DNA of 64,000 nt from Rhodococcus tukisamuensis NBRC 100609 (GTDB lineage Bacteria; Actinomycetota; Actinomycetes; Mycobacteriales; Mycobacteriaceae). Shown here one piece after another: positions 43,888-53,132 of this stretch (the stretch's first letter is position 1; every line of letters starts with the position of its first letter). The DNA lies in NCBI RefSeq assembly GCF_001894985.1, contig NZ_BCXG01000009.1, positions 1-64,000 on the forward strand, given 5' to 3'. The notes beneath the pieces are model-generated. The model did not search any database and was not told the origin of the DNA. It saw only the letters and a program-made list of their open reading frames with translations. The translations under genes and the position numbers were made by a program.

Positions 43888-44946
43888 GTGGCGAAGCGGC
43901 TCATACCGGTCATCCTCGTCGCCGGCTTCCTCGGCTCCGGCAAGACCACCCTGCTCAACCACCTGCTGCGCAACAACCGCGGCGTGCGAATAGGCGTGGT
44001 GGTCAACGACTTCGGCTCGGTGAACATCGACTCGATGATGGTGGCGGGCCAGGTCGACTCCATGGTCTCGCTGAGCAACGGGTGCCTGTGCTGCGCCGTG
44101 GACGTCAGCGAGATGGACGAGATGCTGGACCGGCTGGCGCATCCGCGCTCGGACATCGACGTGATCGTCGTGGAGGCCAGCGGGCTGGCCGAACCCCGCA
44201 ACATGGTCCGGCTGGTCCTGGGCAGCGAGAACCCCCACATCGGCTACGGGGGACTGGTGGTGACCGTCGACGCCGCCGAGTTCGAGGACAGCCGCGCCCG
44301 GCACCCGGAGCTCGATCTGCACGTGCGGATGGCGGACCTGGTGGTGCTGAACAAGATCGACCGGATCGCCGAGGCCGAGCGCGACCGCGCGGTCGCCGTG
44401 GTGGCCGAGCTGAACGACCGCGCGCCCGTGCTGTGCACCGAGCACGGCCGGGTGGACCCGCGACTGCTCTTCGACGAGGCGGCCCGGGCCGACGACGGCC
44501 CGCGGCAGCTGAGCCTCGACGAGTTGCTCACGGAGACAGACGGCCACGACCATGCCTGCGGGGACGCCGCCTGCGGTGACCACTCACACCTGCACGACGG
44601 CTACGACAGCGTCAGCTTCGTCGGCGAGCGGCCGATGGACCCGCGGGCGCTGATCGCGTTCCTGGAGAACCGTCCGCCGGGCCTGTACCGGGTCAAGGGT
44701 TTCGTCCACTTCGCGGTCGCGGGGCACCGGCAGAAGTACCTGCTGCAGGCCGTCGGCCCGCACATCAGGTTCGAACGGACCGGCTGGGCACGCGGGGAGC
44801 CGCGCACGACGACGCTGGTGTTGATCGGGTGGGGCATCGACCCCGACGCCGTCGCACACCGGCTGGAGGAGTGCACCGCGGTGCAGGAACACGAAAGCGG
44901 TGCAGAGGCCATGACTGGCGTGCACCGCTACGTGGTGTCGAACTAG
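43888..44946 (+). CDS. CobW/P47K-family GTPase metallochaperone
   Basis: The protein has 352 residues from GTG 43888; GGAGGG lies seven bases upstream, favouring this over ATG 43873. The P-loop G-F-L-G-S-G-K-T is at 13-20, the metal motif C-L-C-C at 66-69, and the base motif N-K-I-D follows later. A His/Cys-rich insert (H-D-H-A-C-G-D-A-A-C-G-D-H-S-H) precedes the CobW C-terminal domain. Such proteins insert or distribute Zn, Co or Ni; the exact metal is unknown. It overlaps the rhlE stop by 3 bp, tail to tail. Confidence 0.88.
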   Translation: MAKRLIPVILVAGFLGSGKTTLLNHLLRNNRGVRIGVVVNDFGSVNIDSMMVAGQVDSMVSLSNGCLCCAVDVSEMDEMLDRLAHPRSDIDVIVVEASGLAEPRNMVRLVLGSENPHIGYGGLVVTVDAAEFEDSRARHPELDLHVRMADLVVLNKIDRIAEAERDRAVAVVAELNDRAPVLCTEHGRVDPRLLFDEAARADDGPRQLSLDELLTETDGHDHACGDAACGDHSHLHDGYDSVSFVGERPMDPRALIAFLENRPPGLYRVKGFVHFAVAGHRQKYLLQAVGPHIRFERTGWARGEPRTTTLVLIGWGIDPDAVAHRLEECTAVQEHESGAEAMTGVHRYVVSN

Positions 44947-46448
44947 GGGCGGGTGGCGCGACGGCGCTGGCCGTTGCCGCTGCCCTGCGAGCCACCTGAC
45001 CGCGGGGACTCGCTGCTGTACATCACCGTGGGCTGGCCGGAGCCCTGGCCACGTCCGCGGCCGCCGGAGCTTCGACCGCCGCCGGCAGCGGCGCCCTGGC
45101 TGCCACCGCGTCCGCCGCCCTGTGCACCGCCGCGTCCGCCGCCCTGACCGCCGCGTCCGCCGCCGGCCTGGCCGCTGCCGCCGCTGCGGCGCTGGCCGCC
45201 ACCGCCGCCACCACGGCGGGCACCGCCGCCGTTGCCTGCCGGCTGCGGCGCCGCCTTGGGGACGGGGACCACGTGCGGCGCGATCTCGCCGACCAGCGCG
45301 TTGACCGGGTCGGAATCGGCCGTCACCTGCTGCGGGGTCACCTTGATGGCGGCCTTGCGCATCAGGATGGCCAGGTCCTTGCGCTGCTCGGGCAGCACGA
45401 CGGTGACCACGTCACCGGCGCTGCCGGCGCGGGCCGTACGACCCGAGCGGTGCAGGTACGCCTTGTGCTCGGCCGGCGGGTCCACATGCACGACCAGTTC
45501 CACGTCGTCGACGTGCACGCCGCGGGCGGCGACGTCGGTGGCCACCAGCACCCGGGCCTCGCCGGCCGAGAACGCGGCCAGGTTGCGGTCACGGGCGGCC
45601 TGCGACAGGTTGCCGTGCAGGTCCACCGACGGGATGCCGGCCTCGGTGAGCTGACGCGCGAGCTTGCGCGCCTGGTGCTTGGTGCGCATGAACAGGATGC
45701 GGCGACCGGTGCCCGACGCCAGCTTCTGCACCAGCACCTTCTTGGCCTCGACGCCCGCGACGTCGAAGACGTGGTGGGTCATCGCGGCGACCGGCGAGTT
45801 GGCCTCGTCGACCGAGTGCAGCACCTCGTTGTGCAGGAAGCGCTTGACCAGCTTGTCGACGCCGTTGTCCAGGGTCGCCGAGAACAGCAGCCGCTGTCCG
45901 TTCTGCGGGGTCGCGGACAGGATCCGGGTGACGACCGGCAGGAAGCCGAGGTCGGCCATGTGGTCGGCCTCGTCGAGGACGGTGATCTCCACGGCGTCGA
46001 GGGAGACGAACTTCTGCTTCATCAGGTCCTCGAGGCGGCCCGGGCAGGCGACGACGATGTCGACACCGGCCTTGAGCGCCTGCACCTGACGGTGCTGCGA
46101 GACGCCGCCGAAGATGGTGGTGACCTTGAGGTTGTACGCACCGGCCAGGGGCTCGAGCGCGGCACTGATCTGGGTGGCCAGCTCGCGGGTCGGGGCCAGG
46201 ATCAGGCCGACCGGGTGGCCCGGGCGGCGCTTGCCGCCCGCGAGGTCGCCGGCGAGCCGGGCGACCATGGGGATGGAGAAGGCCAGCGTCTTTCCGCTGC
46301 CCGTCTTTCCGCGGCCGAGCACGTCGCGGCCGGCGAGCGTGTCGGGAAGGGTGTCGACCTGGATCGGGAACGGCGAGGTGATTCCGTTGGCGGCAAGCGC
46401 CTTCACGAGGGGATCGCGTACGCCGAGGTCGGCAAAGGTTTTCGTCAT
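44943..46448 (-). CDS. rhlE: DEAD-box RNA helicase, RhlE type
   Basis: The protein has 501 residues from ATG 46448. The Q-motif (F-P-I-Q) is near 27-30. Motif I G-K-T-G-S-G-K-T is at 47-54, D-E-A-D at 159-162, S-A-T in F-S-A-T-L and H-R-S-G-R-T-A-R is motif VI. After the two RecA domains (about 1-365) comes a Gly/Arg-rich tail with R-G-G repeats, which should bind RNA non-specifically. It probably remodels structured RNA or assists ribosome assembly and RNA decay. Mycobacterial RhlE (Rv3211) has a similar tail and length. Confidence 0.92.
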   Translation of the reverse strand: MTKTFADLGVRDPLVKALAANGITSPFPIQVDTLPDTLAGRDVLGRGKTGSGKTLAFSIPMVARLAGDLAGGKRRPGHPVGLILAPTRELATQISAALEPLAGAYNLKVTTIFGGVSQHRQVQALKAGVDIVVACPGRLEDLMKQKFVSLDAVEITVLDEADHMADLGFLPVVTRILSATPQNGQRLLFSATLDNGVDKLVKRFLHNEVLHSVDEANSPVAAMTHHVFDVAGVEAKKVLVQKLASGTGRRILFMRTKHQARKLARQLTEAGIPSVDLHGNLSQAARDRNLAAFSAGEARVLVATDVAARGVHVDDVELVVHVDPPAEHKAYLHRSGRTARAGSAGDVVTVVLPEQRKDLAILMRKAAIKVTPQQVTADSDPVNALVGEIAPHVVPVPKAAPQPAGNGGGARRGGGGGGQRRSGGSGQAGGGRGGQGGGRGGAQGGGRGGSQGAAAGGGRSSGGRGRGQGSGQPTVMYSSESPRSGGSQGSGNGQRRRATRP

Positions 46449-46776
46449 GTGGGTCGAGGCCTTTCGGGGCATCGGGTCGCGCCGGGCATCGCACGGTCGG
46501 CCCCGAGGAGCCACGCGCTATGTCAGCACAAGAATGGCGAGATTGCCGGTGGGCAAAATCGATCGCCGTAAGAAGAGTTCGTGCTGTGCACGTGAAAACC
46601 GTTCCACGACGGCTGGCGCCGAAAACCCGCGCCAAGTGACACCCACCTTAGCCGACGGTGTGGGCAATCCCGCCGTCGACTGCGTCACACCCGGCTCAGT
46701 GTTCGGCGCACCGTCGTATGTCGAGCGTTGCGGCCGCCGGTGACGCCGGCCCCTGGGGCGCCCGTCGCGGTGAGCG
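46449..46776. other. Noncoding interval upstream of rhlE
   Basis: No gene was found in these 328 bp. They should contain the rhlE promoter and a long leader on the minus strand, a common place for auto-regulation of DEAD-box helicases. Confidence 0.45.
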
Positions 46777-47080
46777 CTACTCGAGGGTGTACCCGGCGTC
46801 GACCGGCAGGGTGACACCGGTGATGTAGCGGCCGGTGCGGCCGCAGAGACAGATCAATGCCTCGCTGATGTCGACCGGCTCGAGAAGCGGGACCGGCAAC
46901 GGGTTCTGCAGTCCTGCAAGATCTTCCGGGTGCTCGTCGAAGAACTGTCCGAACTGCGGGTTGAGGGTCATCGGAGTGGCGACCCCGGCCGGGTGCACGG
47001 TGTTGACCCGGATGTTCTTCTCCGCCAAGGTAATTGCGTAGTACCGCATCAGGCCCACGACGGCGGCTGTGATCGACTTG
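46777..47080 (-). pseudogene. 5'-truncated short-chain dehydrogenase (mycofactocin-linked SDR type), C-terminal half
   Basis: The frame encodes V-V-G-L-M-R-Y-Y-A-I-T-L-A-E-K, I-R-V-N-T-V-H-P-A-G-V-A-T-P-M and I-T-G-V-T-L-P-V-D-A-G-Y. These are the substrate and C-terminal parts of an SDR close to carveol-dehydrogenase-like, mycofactocin-associated enzymes. The N-terminal NAD-binding half and most of the catalytic Y-x-x-x-K helix are missing. Upstream the frame continues into unrelated repeat sequence to 47220. The fragment cannot bind NAD and is read as a relic. Confidence 0.75.
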
Positions 47081-47123
47081 GGCGTGGCCGAATTCGGTCG
47101 CGTCGACTTCATTCTCACGCGAG

Positions 47124-47177
47124 ACTTGATCAGCGGGAAGGACTCGATCAGCGGGCAGGACCAGATCAGCGGCAAGA
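47124..47177 (-). repeat. Three imperfect 18-bp tandem units at the broken SDR end
   Basis: The units at 47124-47141, 47142-47159 and 47160-47177 share GATCAGCGG at their centre. They lie at the truncation point of the SDR relic. Confidence 0.75.
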
Positions 47178-47398
47178 CTCCGCCCACTGGCCCGCGAATC
47201 ACGGCCCCGTGAATGTGCATGTGTTCGGCGAGCCCGGTTGCATCAGATGCATCACCCCCGGTGTCAATGCTGGTGAGAGCGTGGCGTGAGCCCGTGCTCG
47301 GCCGCCACGGCTCGGCGCACTGACGACTGCGATTCTATCGGGTCTCGCGCGAGAGTTCTCCTGCCGCGAGAGCATGACGGGGGCAGTCGCGCGTCGAA

Positions 47399-47812
47399 CT
47401 ACAGGCCCACCCACTCGGTGACCCCGTCGGCGAAGTGCTGACGCTTCCAGATCGGTACCTCGGTCTTGATCCGCTCCACCAGCAACGAGCACGCGGCGAA
47501 GGCCTCGGCCCGGTGCGGGGCGGCGGCCGCGGCGACCAGCGCCAGGTCCCCGACGACCAGCGGGCCCACCCGGTGCACCGCCGCAACCGGCAGGCCGGTC
47601 TCGGCCGAGACCTGCTCGCAGCAGGTCCGCAGGAATCGCTGCGCATCCGGATGTGCCTGGTACTCGAGTGCGGAAACCGGCTGTCCGCCATCGTGGTTGC
47701 GGACCACACCGCTGAAGAGCACCACGGCGCCGTGTTCAGGACCGGCGACCGCGGCGTCCACCGCGGCCGGGTCGAGCGGGTCCGGCGAGATCGCGGCCAG
47801 CAGCTCACCCAT
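47399..47812 (-). CDS. moaE: Molybdopterin synthase large subunit MoaE
   Basis: The protein has 137 residues from ATG 47812, starting 8 bp inside the preceding moaC-mogA gene. F-S-G-V-V-R-N-H-D-G, L-E-Y-Q-A-H-P and the catalytic lysine region (E-R-I-K-T-E-V-P-I-W-K) are conserved. With MoaD it converts cPMP to molybdopterin. It is the last gene of the minus-strand moeA-moaCB-moaE operon. Confidence 0.92.
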   Translation of the reverse strand: MGELLAAISPDPLDPAAVDAAVAGPEHGAVVLFSGVVRNHDGGQPVSALEYQAHPDAQRFLRTCCEQVSAETGLPVAAVHRVGPLVVGDLALVAAAAAPHRAEAFAACSLLVERIKTEVPIWKRQHFADGVTEWVGL

Positions 47813-48800
47813 CGTGAGACCCGCCGCCCGCGACCTGTGCCAGCAGGTGGTCGAGGACTGGTTCGAGCACCGAGATCCCGTCGCGCACACCGCCCGGCGA
47901 CCCGGGCAGGTTCACCACCACGGTGCGTCCGGCCAGCCCGGCCAGTCCCCGGCTCAACGAGGCGTGCGCAGTCTTCTCGGATCCCTTGCGGCGCATGGCC
48001 TCCGCCAGGCCCGGGAGCTCGCGGTCCAGAACCGCCCGGGTGGCCTCGGGAGTCCGGTCGGTGGGGGAGGCGCCGGTACCGCCGGTGCTCAGCACCAGCA
48101 CGGGCGCGTCGCTGAGCGCATCGGCCAGCCCCGCCGCGATGTCCGCGTCCGGGTAGACCAGCGGACCGCGCACCGAGAACCCCTGCTCGGCAAGCCAACT
48201 CACTAGCTCGGGTCCGGTGGTGTCGGTTCGGGTACCGCTCGCGCCGCCGGTGGACGCCACCAGCACGACCGCCGACCGGACCGGGAGGTCCCCGGCCGGG
48301 GCGGGCCCGGGGTCCGGGGCCGTGGTCGCAGCATCGCGCACCCAGTGGCCTCGCTTGCCGCCGTCCTTGGTGAGCAGTCGCACCGCGTTCAGCGTCGCGG
48401 CCGGGTCGAGGGCCTTGACCATGTCGTGCAGCGTCAGCCCGGCGACGGCCACCGCGGTCAGCGCCTCCATCTCCACCCCGGTCTGGCCGGAGGTCTTCGC
48501 GGTCGCCTCGATGGTGATGGTGGTGTCGGTGAACGCGAACTCCACCTTCACCGACGACAGCGCGAGCTGATGGCACAGCGGGATCAGTTCGGAGGTCTTC
48601 TTGGCCCCGGCGATGCCCGCGATTCGCGCGGTGGCCAGGACGTCGGCCTTCGGCATGCCATCGGCACGCACCAGCGCGACGACCTCGGCGGTTGTCTGCA
48701 GTTCGCCCGCGGCCACCGCGACGCGCGCGGTGCTGGCCTTGGCGCTCACGTCGACCATCCGGGCCCGGCCCTCGTCGTCGAGATGGGTCAGCTCACTCAT
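47805..48800 (-). CDS. Fused MoaC-MogA protein (cPMP synthase subunit plus molybdopterin adenylyltransferase)
   Basis: The protein has 331 residues from ATG 48800, which overlaps the moeA stop (ATGA). Residues 1-155 are MoaC (I-P-L-C-H-Q-L-A-L-S-S-V-K-V, V-E-M-E-A-L-T-A-V). MoaC makes cPMP from the MoaA product. Residues 170-325 are MogA-like (V-L-V-A-S-T-G-G-A-S, L-S-T-G-G-T-G-A-S-P-T-D-R-T-P-E-A), adenylating molybdopterin before metal insertion. The fusion joins an early and a late step, with MoaD/MoaE acting between them. Confidence 0.92.
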   Translation of the reverse strand: MSELTHLDDEGRARMVDVSAKASTARVAVAAGELQTTAEVVALVRADGMPKADVLATARIAGIAGAKKTSELIPLCHQLALSSVKVEFAFTDTTITIEATAKTSGQTGVEMEALTAVAVAGLTLHDMVKALDPAATLNAVRLLTKDGGKRGHWVRDAATTAPDPGPAPAGDLPVRSAVVLVASTGGASGTRTDTTGPELVSWLAEQGFSVRGPLVYPDADIAAGLADALSDAPVLVLSTGGTGASPTDRTPEATRAVLDRELPGLAEAMRRKGSEKTAHASLSRGLAGLAGRTVVVNLPGSPGGVRDGISVLEPVLDHLLAQVAGGGSHDG

Positions 48801-49993
48801 AGCGGCCACACCTGCACGTTCTCTCCCGCTTCCATTGTCGTGACGTCCGCCGGCACGTCGATCAGGACATCCGCCCTGGCCAGCGCCGCGACCAGATGCG
48901 AACCCGGTCCCGACTCCAGTCTCACACCCTCGTCGACGAGGCGCCCGCGCAGGAACTGGCGTCGGCCCGCAGGTGAGGTCAGGGGGCCGGCGAGGGCGCG
49001 GGCGCCGGCGTGCACGGGGGCCAGTCCGGCGGCCCGCAGCAGCAGCGGGCGTGCGAACACCTCGAAGGAGACCAGCGTGCTCACCGGGTTGCCCGGGAAG
49101 CTCAGCACCGGGACGCCGTCGACCACGGTCAGGCCCTGCGGTCCGCCCGGCTGCATCGCGACGTGCCCGAACCAGCCACCGAGCGGGGTGAGCACCTCAC
49201 GCACCACCTCGAACTCGCCCATCGACACCCCACCGGAGGTGAGCACCAGGTCGGCGGACTCGGTGGCCCGCCGGAGGAGGTCGCGGAATTGGTCCGGGTC
49301 GTCCGTGCTGCTCTCGGCGAAGACCACGTCCGCGGAGTTCGTCGTCAGGCTCGCGGCCAGGGCGATGCCGTTGGACTCGTAGATCTGACCGGGCCGCAAC
49401 GGGTTTCCCGCGGCGACCAGTTCGCTGCCGGTGGTGAGCACCGCGACCCGGGGCCGGCGCCGGACCGGCAGCTCGGCCGCACCGACCGCCGCGAACATCG
49501 CCAGGTGCCGTGCGGTGAGGACCGCGCCCGCGCCCAGCAGCAGCTCCCCGGCGTGGACGTCGCCGCCGCGGTCGCGGACGAACTCGCCGGACGCTCGCCC
49601 CCGGTGGACGGTGACCGTGTCCGTCGTCGCCCCGGCGGTGGGTTCGGTGTCCTCGACCGGCACCACCGCGTCCGCGCCGTCGGGGAGCGGCGCCCCGGTC
49701 ATGATCCGGACCGCGCTGCCGGGCACGAGCCGGGCGGGTCCGGCCGACCCCGCCGCGACGGTCGCGGAGACGGGCAGCGTGACGGGCACGGCGCGGACCG
49801 AGTCGGCCGCGACCGCGAAACCGTCCATCTGCGAGTTGCGGAACGGCGGCAGGTCGAGGGGGGAGTGCACGTCGGCATCGAGCACGCGACCCAGCGCCGC
49901 AGCCACCGCGACGGACTCGGTGTGCGGCGTCAGGGCCGGGCCGAGCAGGCGCGCCACCGCGCGTGCGTGGTCTTCGACAGATCTGCTGGTCAT
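48797..49993 (-). CDS. moeA: Molybdopterin molybdenumtransferase MoeA
   Basis: This 398-residue protein inserts molybdate into adenylylated molybdopterin. F-R-N-S-Q-M-D-G-F-A, R-I-M-T-G-A-P-L-P, T-S-G-G-V-S-M-G-E and F-P-G-N-P-V-S are the family's substrate motifs. It is the first gene of the minus-strand operon and diverges from moaA over 101 bp. Confidence 0.94.
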   Translation of the reverse strand: MTSRSVEDHARAVARLLGPALTPHTESVAVAAALGRVLDADVHSPLDLPPFRNSQMDGFAVAADSVRAVPVTLPVSATVAAGSAGPARLVPGSAVRIMTGAPLPDGADAVVPVEDTEPTAGATTDTVTVHRGRASGEFVRDRGGDVHAGELLLGAGAVLTARHLAMFAAVGAAELPVRRRPRVAVLTTGSELVAAGNPLRPGQIYESNGIALAASLTTNSADVVFAESSTDDPDQFRDLLRRATESADLVLTSGGVSMGEFEVVREVLTPLGGWFGHVAMQPGGPQGLTVVDGVPVLSFPGNPVSTLVSFEVFARPLLLRAAGLAPVHAGARALAGPLTSPAGRRQFLRGRLVDEGVRLESGPGSHLVAALARADVLIDVPADVTTMEAGENVQVWPL

Positions 49994-50094
49994 CGCGATC
50001 CCTCAGGCATGAGATCACATCCTAGGCAGGCCGCCGGTCGGTCGGGTACCGCGTCCGGGCGGCATACTGGACCGCAGGAGAAGGCGGTGACCCG

Positions 50095-51168
50095 ATGACG
50101 ACGACGCAGCGACCGGTGCAGATGGGGCTGCCCCGTGTGCGTCCGCGCGCGGGCATGTCGGCGGCCGACCGCCCCGAGGTCCCGGAGCTGGTGGACCGGT
50201 TCGGCCGGGTCGCCCGCGACCTGCGGGTCTCGATCACCGAAAAGTGTTCGCTGCGCTGCACTTACTGCATGCCCGCCGAGGGGCTGCCGCAGATTCCGCG
50301 CGAGCGGCTGCTGAGCGTCGCGGAGATCGTGCGACTGGTACGGATCGCGGTGACGGACCTCGGGGTGCGGGAGGTCCGCTTCACCGGTGGCGAACCCCTG
50401 ATGCGCCACGACCTCGAGGAGATCGTCGCGGGCTGCGCCGCGGCGGTGCCAGGGGTGCCGCTGACCATGACCACCAACGCCGTCGGGCTCGAGCACCGGG
50501 CGCGGGGACTGGTCGCGGCGGGCCTGAGCCGGGTCAACGTCTCGCTCGACTCGGTGGACCGCGCCCACTTCGCCGAGCTCACCCGCCGGGACCGGTTGCC
50601 CGCGGTGCTGGCGGGTATCCGGGCGGCCGCCCGGGTGGGGCTGACGCCGCTCAAGGTGAACGCGGTGCTGATGCCGGAGACCCTTGCCGGCGCAGCGGAT
50701 CTGCTCCAGTGGTGCCTCGACGAGGGCTGCCGGCTGCGGTTCATCGAGGAGATGGCGCTGGATGCGGACCACGCCTGGGACCGCGACTCGATCGTCGACG
50801 CGGCCCGGCTGCTCGACGTGCTCGGGGGGCGGTTCACTCTGCACCCGGTCGAGCGCGAGGACCCGGCGTCGCCCGCCGAGGAGTGGCTGGTCGACGGCGG
50901 GCCGGCGACCGTCGGCATCATCGCGTCGGTGACGCGGAACTTCTGCGACGCCTGCGACCGGACCCGGCTCACCGCCGAGGGCACGGTGCGCTCGTGCCTG
51001 TTCAGCGACGACGAGGTGGACCTGCGAGCCGGGCTGCGGTCCGGCGCCACCGACGCGGAGCTGGCCGCGCAGTGGCGCGCCGCGATGTGGGACAAGTGGG
51101 CCGGTCACGGCATGGATTCGGCGGGTTTCGAGCCGCCGCGACGGAGCATGGGGGCCATCGGTGGCTGA
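50095..51168 (+). CDS. moaA: GTP 3',8-cyclase MoaA (radical SAM)
   Basis: The protein has 357 residues. The SAM-cluster cysteines C51, C55 and C58 ([10 protein letters not shown]) and the second C-terminal cluster (N-F-C-D-A-C-D-R and, after 13 residues, C-L-F) are complete. So is the terminal G-G needed for activity. It cyclises GTP in the first step of molybdenum-cofactor synthesis. It overlaps moaD by 8 bp. Confidence 0.95.
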   Translation: MTTTQRPVQMGLPRVRPRAGMSAADRPEVPELVDRFGRVARDLRVSITEKCSLRCTYCMPAEGLPQIPRERLLSVAEIVRLVRIAVTDLGVREVRFTGGEPLMRHDLEEIVAGCAAAVPGVPLTMTTNAVGLEHRARGLVAAGLSRVNVSLDSVDRAHFAELTRRDRLPAVLAGIRAAARVGLTPLKVNAVLMPETLAGAADLLQWCLDEGCRLRFIEEMALDADHAWDRDSIVDAARLLDVLGGRFTLHPVEREDPASPAEEWLVDGGPATVGIIASVTRNFCDACDRTRLTAEGTVRSCLFSDDEVDLRAGLRSGATDAELAAQWRAAMWDKWAGHGMDSAGFEPPRRSMGAIGG

Positions 51169-51415
51169 CGGTTCGGTGACGGTGCGGTACTTCGCGGCGG
51201 CGGCGGAGGCCGCCGGGTGCACCGAGGAGACCCTCCCGCTGGGCGCCGGTGCGAGCCTCGGCGACCTCCGGACCGCACTGGCCGCGCGGCACGGCGCGCG
51301 GATGGAGCGGGTGCTCGCGGTCGCGGCCTTCCTGCAGGACGACGAGCTGACCCGCGATCCGGCCGTGCCGGTGGCGGGCCGGGTGGACGTGCTGCCACCG
51401 TTCGCCGGTGGCTGA
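51161..51415 (+). CDS. moaD: Molybdopterin synthase sulfur carrier MoaD
   Basis: This 84-residue ubiquitin-fold protein ends in P-F-A-G-G. The terminal Gly-Gly is thiocarboxylated and supplies sulfur to MoaE. GTG 51161 is inside the end of moaA, so the two are coupled. The activating E1-like enzyme (MoeB/MoeZ) is not in this window. Confidence 0.92.
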   Translation: MADGSVTVRYFAAAAEAAGCTEETLPLGAGASLGDLRTALAARHGARMERVLAVAAFLQDDELTRDPAVPVAGRVDVLPPFAGG

Positions 51416-51438
51416 GCGGTCCCGCCGGGTGCGGTGCG

Positions 51439-52212
51439 CTAGCCGGCCGCCAGCCACTGCGCGAAAGTGGTTCTCCCGTAGCGGTTCTCGGGGGTAAGGT
51501 TGCCGCCCTCGCGCAGGAAACGGCCGAACTCGCCGGGAAGCGGGACGTCGACCACCCGGGCCCGGCTGCCGGTGACCCGCTTCCAGGTGGCGGCGAGCTC
51601 ACGCATGGTCAGCACCTCGGGTCCGCCGACCTCGATCGGGCCGTCCGGGCCGGGCGCCTCGGACAGCGCCGCGTCGGCGAGCGCTCGGCCCACGTCGGCC
51701 GGGGCGATCGGCTGGAACGAGACGTCGGTGAACGCGGGTACCAGCCCGCCCCGCGCGGCCGGCCGGAAGATCATCGACAGGAACGAGTGGAACTGGGTGG
51801 ACCGCACCACCCGCACGTCCAGCGCCGACGCCGAGTAGATCCGTTCCTGCTCGGTCAACGCCTGGTAGTAGGCGAACGCCGGACGGTCGACGCCGACGAT
51901 GGACAGCAGCACGGCTCGGCGGACCCCCGCGGCCTCGGCCGCCCGCACCAGGTTCCGGGCGCCGTCGGTGAAGACCGGCCGGGCCTTGCGCGAGCGGCCG
52001 TCGGCGGCGCTGACCAGCACCTCGACCCCGGCCAGGGCCTCGGGCAGTCCCTCGCCGGTGCGCAGGTCGCCGCGCACGTGCCCGACCGCCGCGGCCGGGT
52101 CCGTGGGCGCGTGCCTGCTGAGGACCCGGACCAGGTAGCCGCGCGAGCGCAGCGCCCGGGCCGCCGCGCTACCCGCGGTGCCGGTGCCGCCGACGACCAG
52201 TGCCGTGGTCAC
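51439..52212 (-). CDS. NAD(P)-binding atypical SDR (NmrA/NAD(P)H-binding type)
   Basis: This 257-residue Rossmann protein starts T-T-A-L-V-V-G-G-T-G-T-A-G-S, giving a G-x-x-G-x-x-G dinucleotide loop at residues 8-14. The usual SDR Y-x-x-x-K is not conserved; Y-Y-Q-A-L-T-E-Q-E replaces it. Relatives are redox-sensing regulators or quinone/flavin reductases. It starts 3 bp after nadE on the same strand, so co-expression is likely. Confidence 0.8.
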   Translation of the reverse strand: MTTALVVGGTGTAGSAAARALRSRGYLVRVLSRHAPTDPAAAVGHVRGDLRTGEGLPEALAGVEVLVSAADGRSRKARPVFTDGARNLVRAAEAAGVRRAVLLSIVGVDRPAFAYYQALTEQERIYSASALDVRVVRSTQFHSFLSMIFRPAARGGLVPAFTDVSFQPIAPADVGRALADAALSEAPGPDGPIEVGGPEVLTMRELAATWKRVTGSRARVVDVPLPGEFGRFLREGGNLTPENRYGRTTFAQWLAAG

Positions 52213-52215
52213 CGG

Positions 52216-53055
52216 TCACAGCCACCAGGTGTCGAGCGGGGTGACCGGGACGGTGCGCTTGTGCCGGGTCGCCAGGTACAGGCTCTCGAGCCGCTCGGAG
52301 ACCGTCGCACTCACGTCGCGGCCCTCGAGGTAGTCGTCGATCTCGCTGTAGCGGACCCCGAGTGCCTCCTCGTCGGGCAGTGCGGGCCGGTCGTCCTCGA
52401 GGTCGGCGGTGGGGACCTTGCTCCAGGTGCTCCCGGGGGCGCCGAGGTGCGCGAGCAGGGCCGCGCCCTGCCGCTTGGTGAGGCCGGTGAGCGGGGTCAG
52501 GTCCACTCCGCCGTCGCCGAACTTGGTGAAGAAGCCGGTGACCGCCTCGGCGGCGTGGTCGGTGCCGATCACCAGGTAGCCGAGCTGGCCCGCGACGGCG
52601 TACTGGACGACCATCCGCTCGCGCGCCTTGATGTTGCCCCGCACGAAGTCGCGCAGTTCGCCGCCGTCGCCGACGATCGCGGCCAGACCCGCCGCGCTCT
52701 CGGCGGCGACCGCGTCCACGCTCGGCTTCACGTTCACCGTCACCGACCGGTCCGGCGCGATGAACTTCAGCGCGATCTGGGCGTCATGCTCGTCGGCCTG
52801 GACGCCGTAGGGCAGCCGGACCGCGACGAACTCCGCGGGGTGGCCCTCCGCCCGCAGTTCCGTCGTGGCGAGCTGCGCGAGTCGGCCGGCCAGCGTGCTG
52901 TCCTGCCCGCCGCTGATGCCCAGCACGAATCCCTTTGCGGGCGTGGACAACAGGTAGGACTTGAGGAAGTCGACGCGGGCGCGGACCTCGTCGGCGGGGT
53001 CGATGGTCGGCTGCACGCCGAGTTCCTTCTGAATCTGGGCGCGGAGGTTGTCCAT
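52216..53055 (-). CDS. nadE: Ammonia-dependent NAD+ synthetase
   Basis: The protein has 279 residues from ATG 53055; GTG 53064 is an alternative. The PP-loop ATPase motif S-G-G-Q-D-S-T is at 48-54. G-T-D-H-A-A-E-A and F-T-K-F-G-D-G-G bind NaAD and ATP. It lacks the glutaminase domain of the mycobacterial enzyme and matches E. coli-type NadE in length. It therefore needs free ammonia. It makes NAD+ from deamido-NAD+. Confidence 0.92.
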   Translation of the reverse strand: MDNLRAQIQKELGVQPTIDPADEVRARVDFLKSYLLSTPAKGFVLGISGGQDSTLAGRLAQLATTELRAEGHPAEFVAVRLPYGVQADEHDAQIALKFIAPDRSVTVNVKPSVDAVAAESAAGLAAIVGDGGELRDFVRGNIKARERMVVQYAVAGQLGYLVIGTDHAAEAVTGFFTKFGDGGVDLTPLTGLTKRQGAALLAHLGAPGSTWSKVPTADLEDDRPALPDEEALGVRYSEIDDYLEGRDVSATVSERLESLYLATRHKRTVPVTPLDTWWL

Positions 53056-53119
53056 GCGGGCCACTCTATCGAGGGTGGCCCGGGCCCGCAGCGGCGTCGG
53101 CGGCGGGCGGGTGGGTCGA

Positions 53120-53125
53120 TAGAGT
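53120..53125 (+). promoter_or_regulatory. Candidate -10 box for a leaderless nucleosidase transcript
   Basis: TAGAGT ends 7 nt before GTG 53133, supporting that start over the GTG at 53124, which overlaps the box. Confidence 0.4.
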
Positions 53126-53132
53126 GCCCGTC

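Noticed and set aside
46777-47220. Intact SDR oxidoreductase gene
   Set aside because: The glycine-rich NAD loop and most of the catalytic Tyr-Lys helix are missing; the N-terminal third is repeat-derived.
49994-50094. Moco riboswitch between moeA and moaA
   Set aside because: The 101-bp spacer is too short and shows no matching hairpin set; such RNAs are not known to me in this group.
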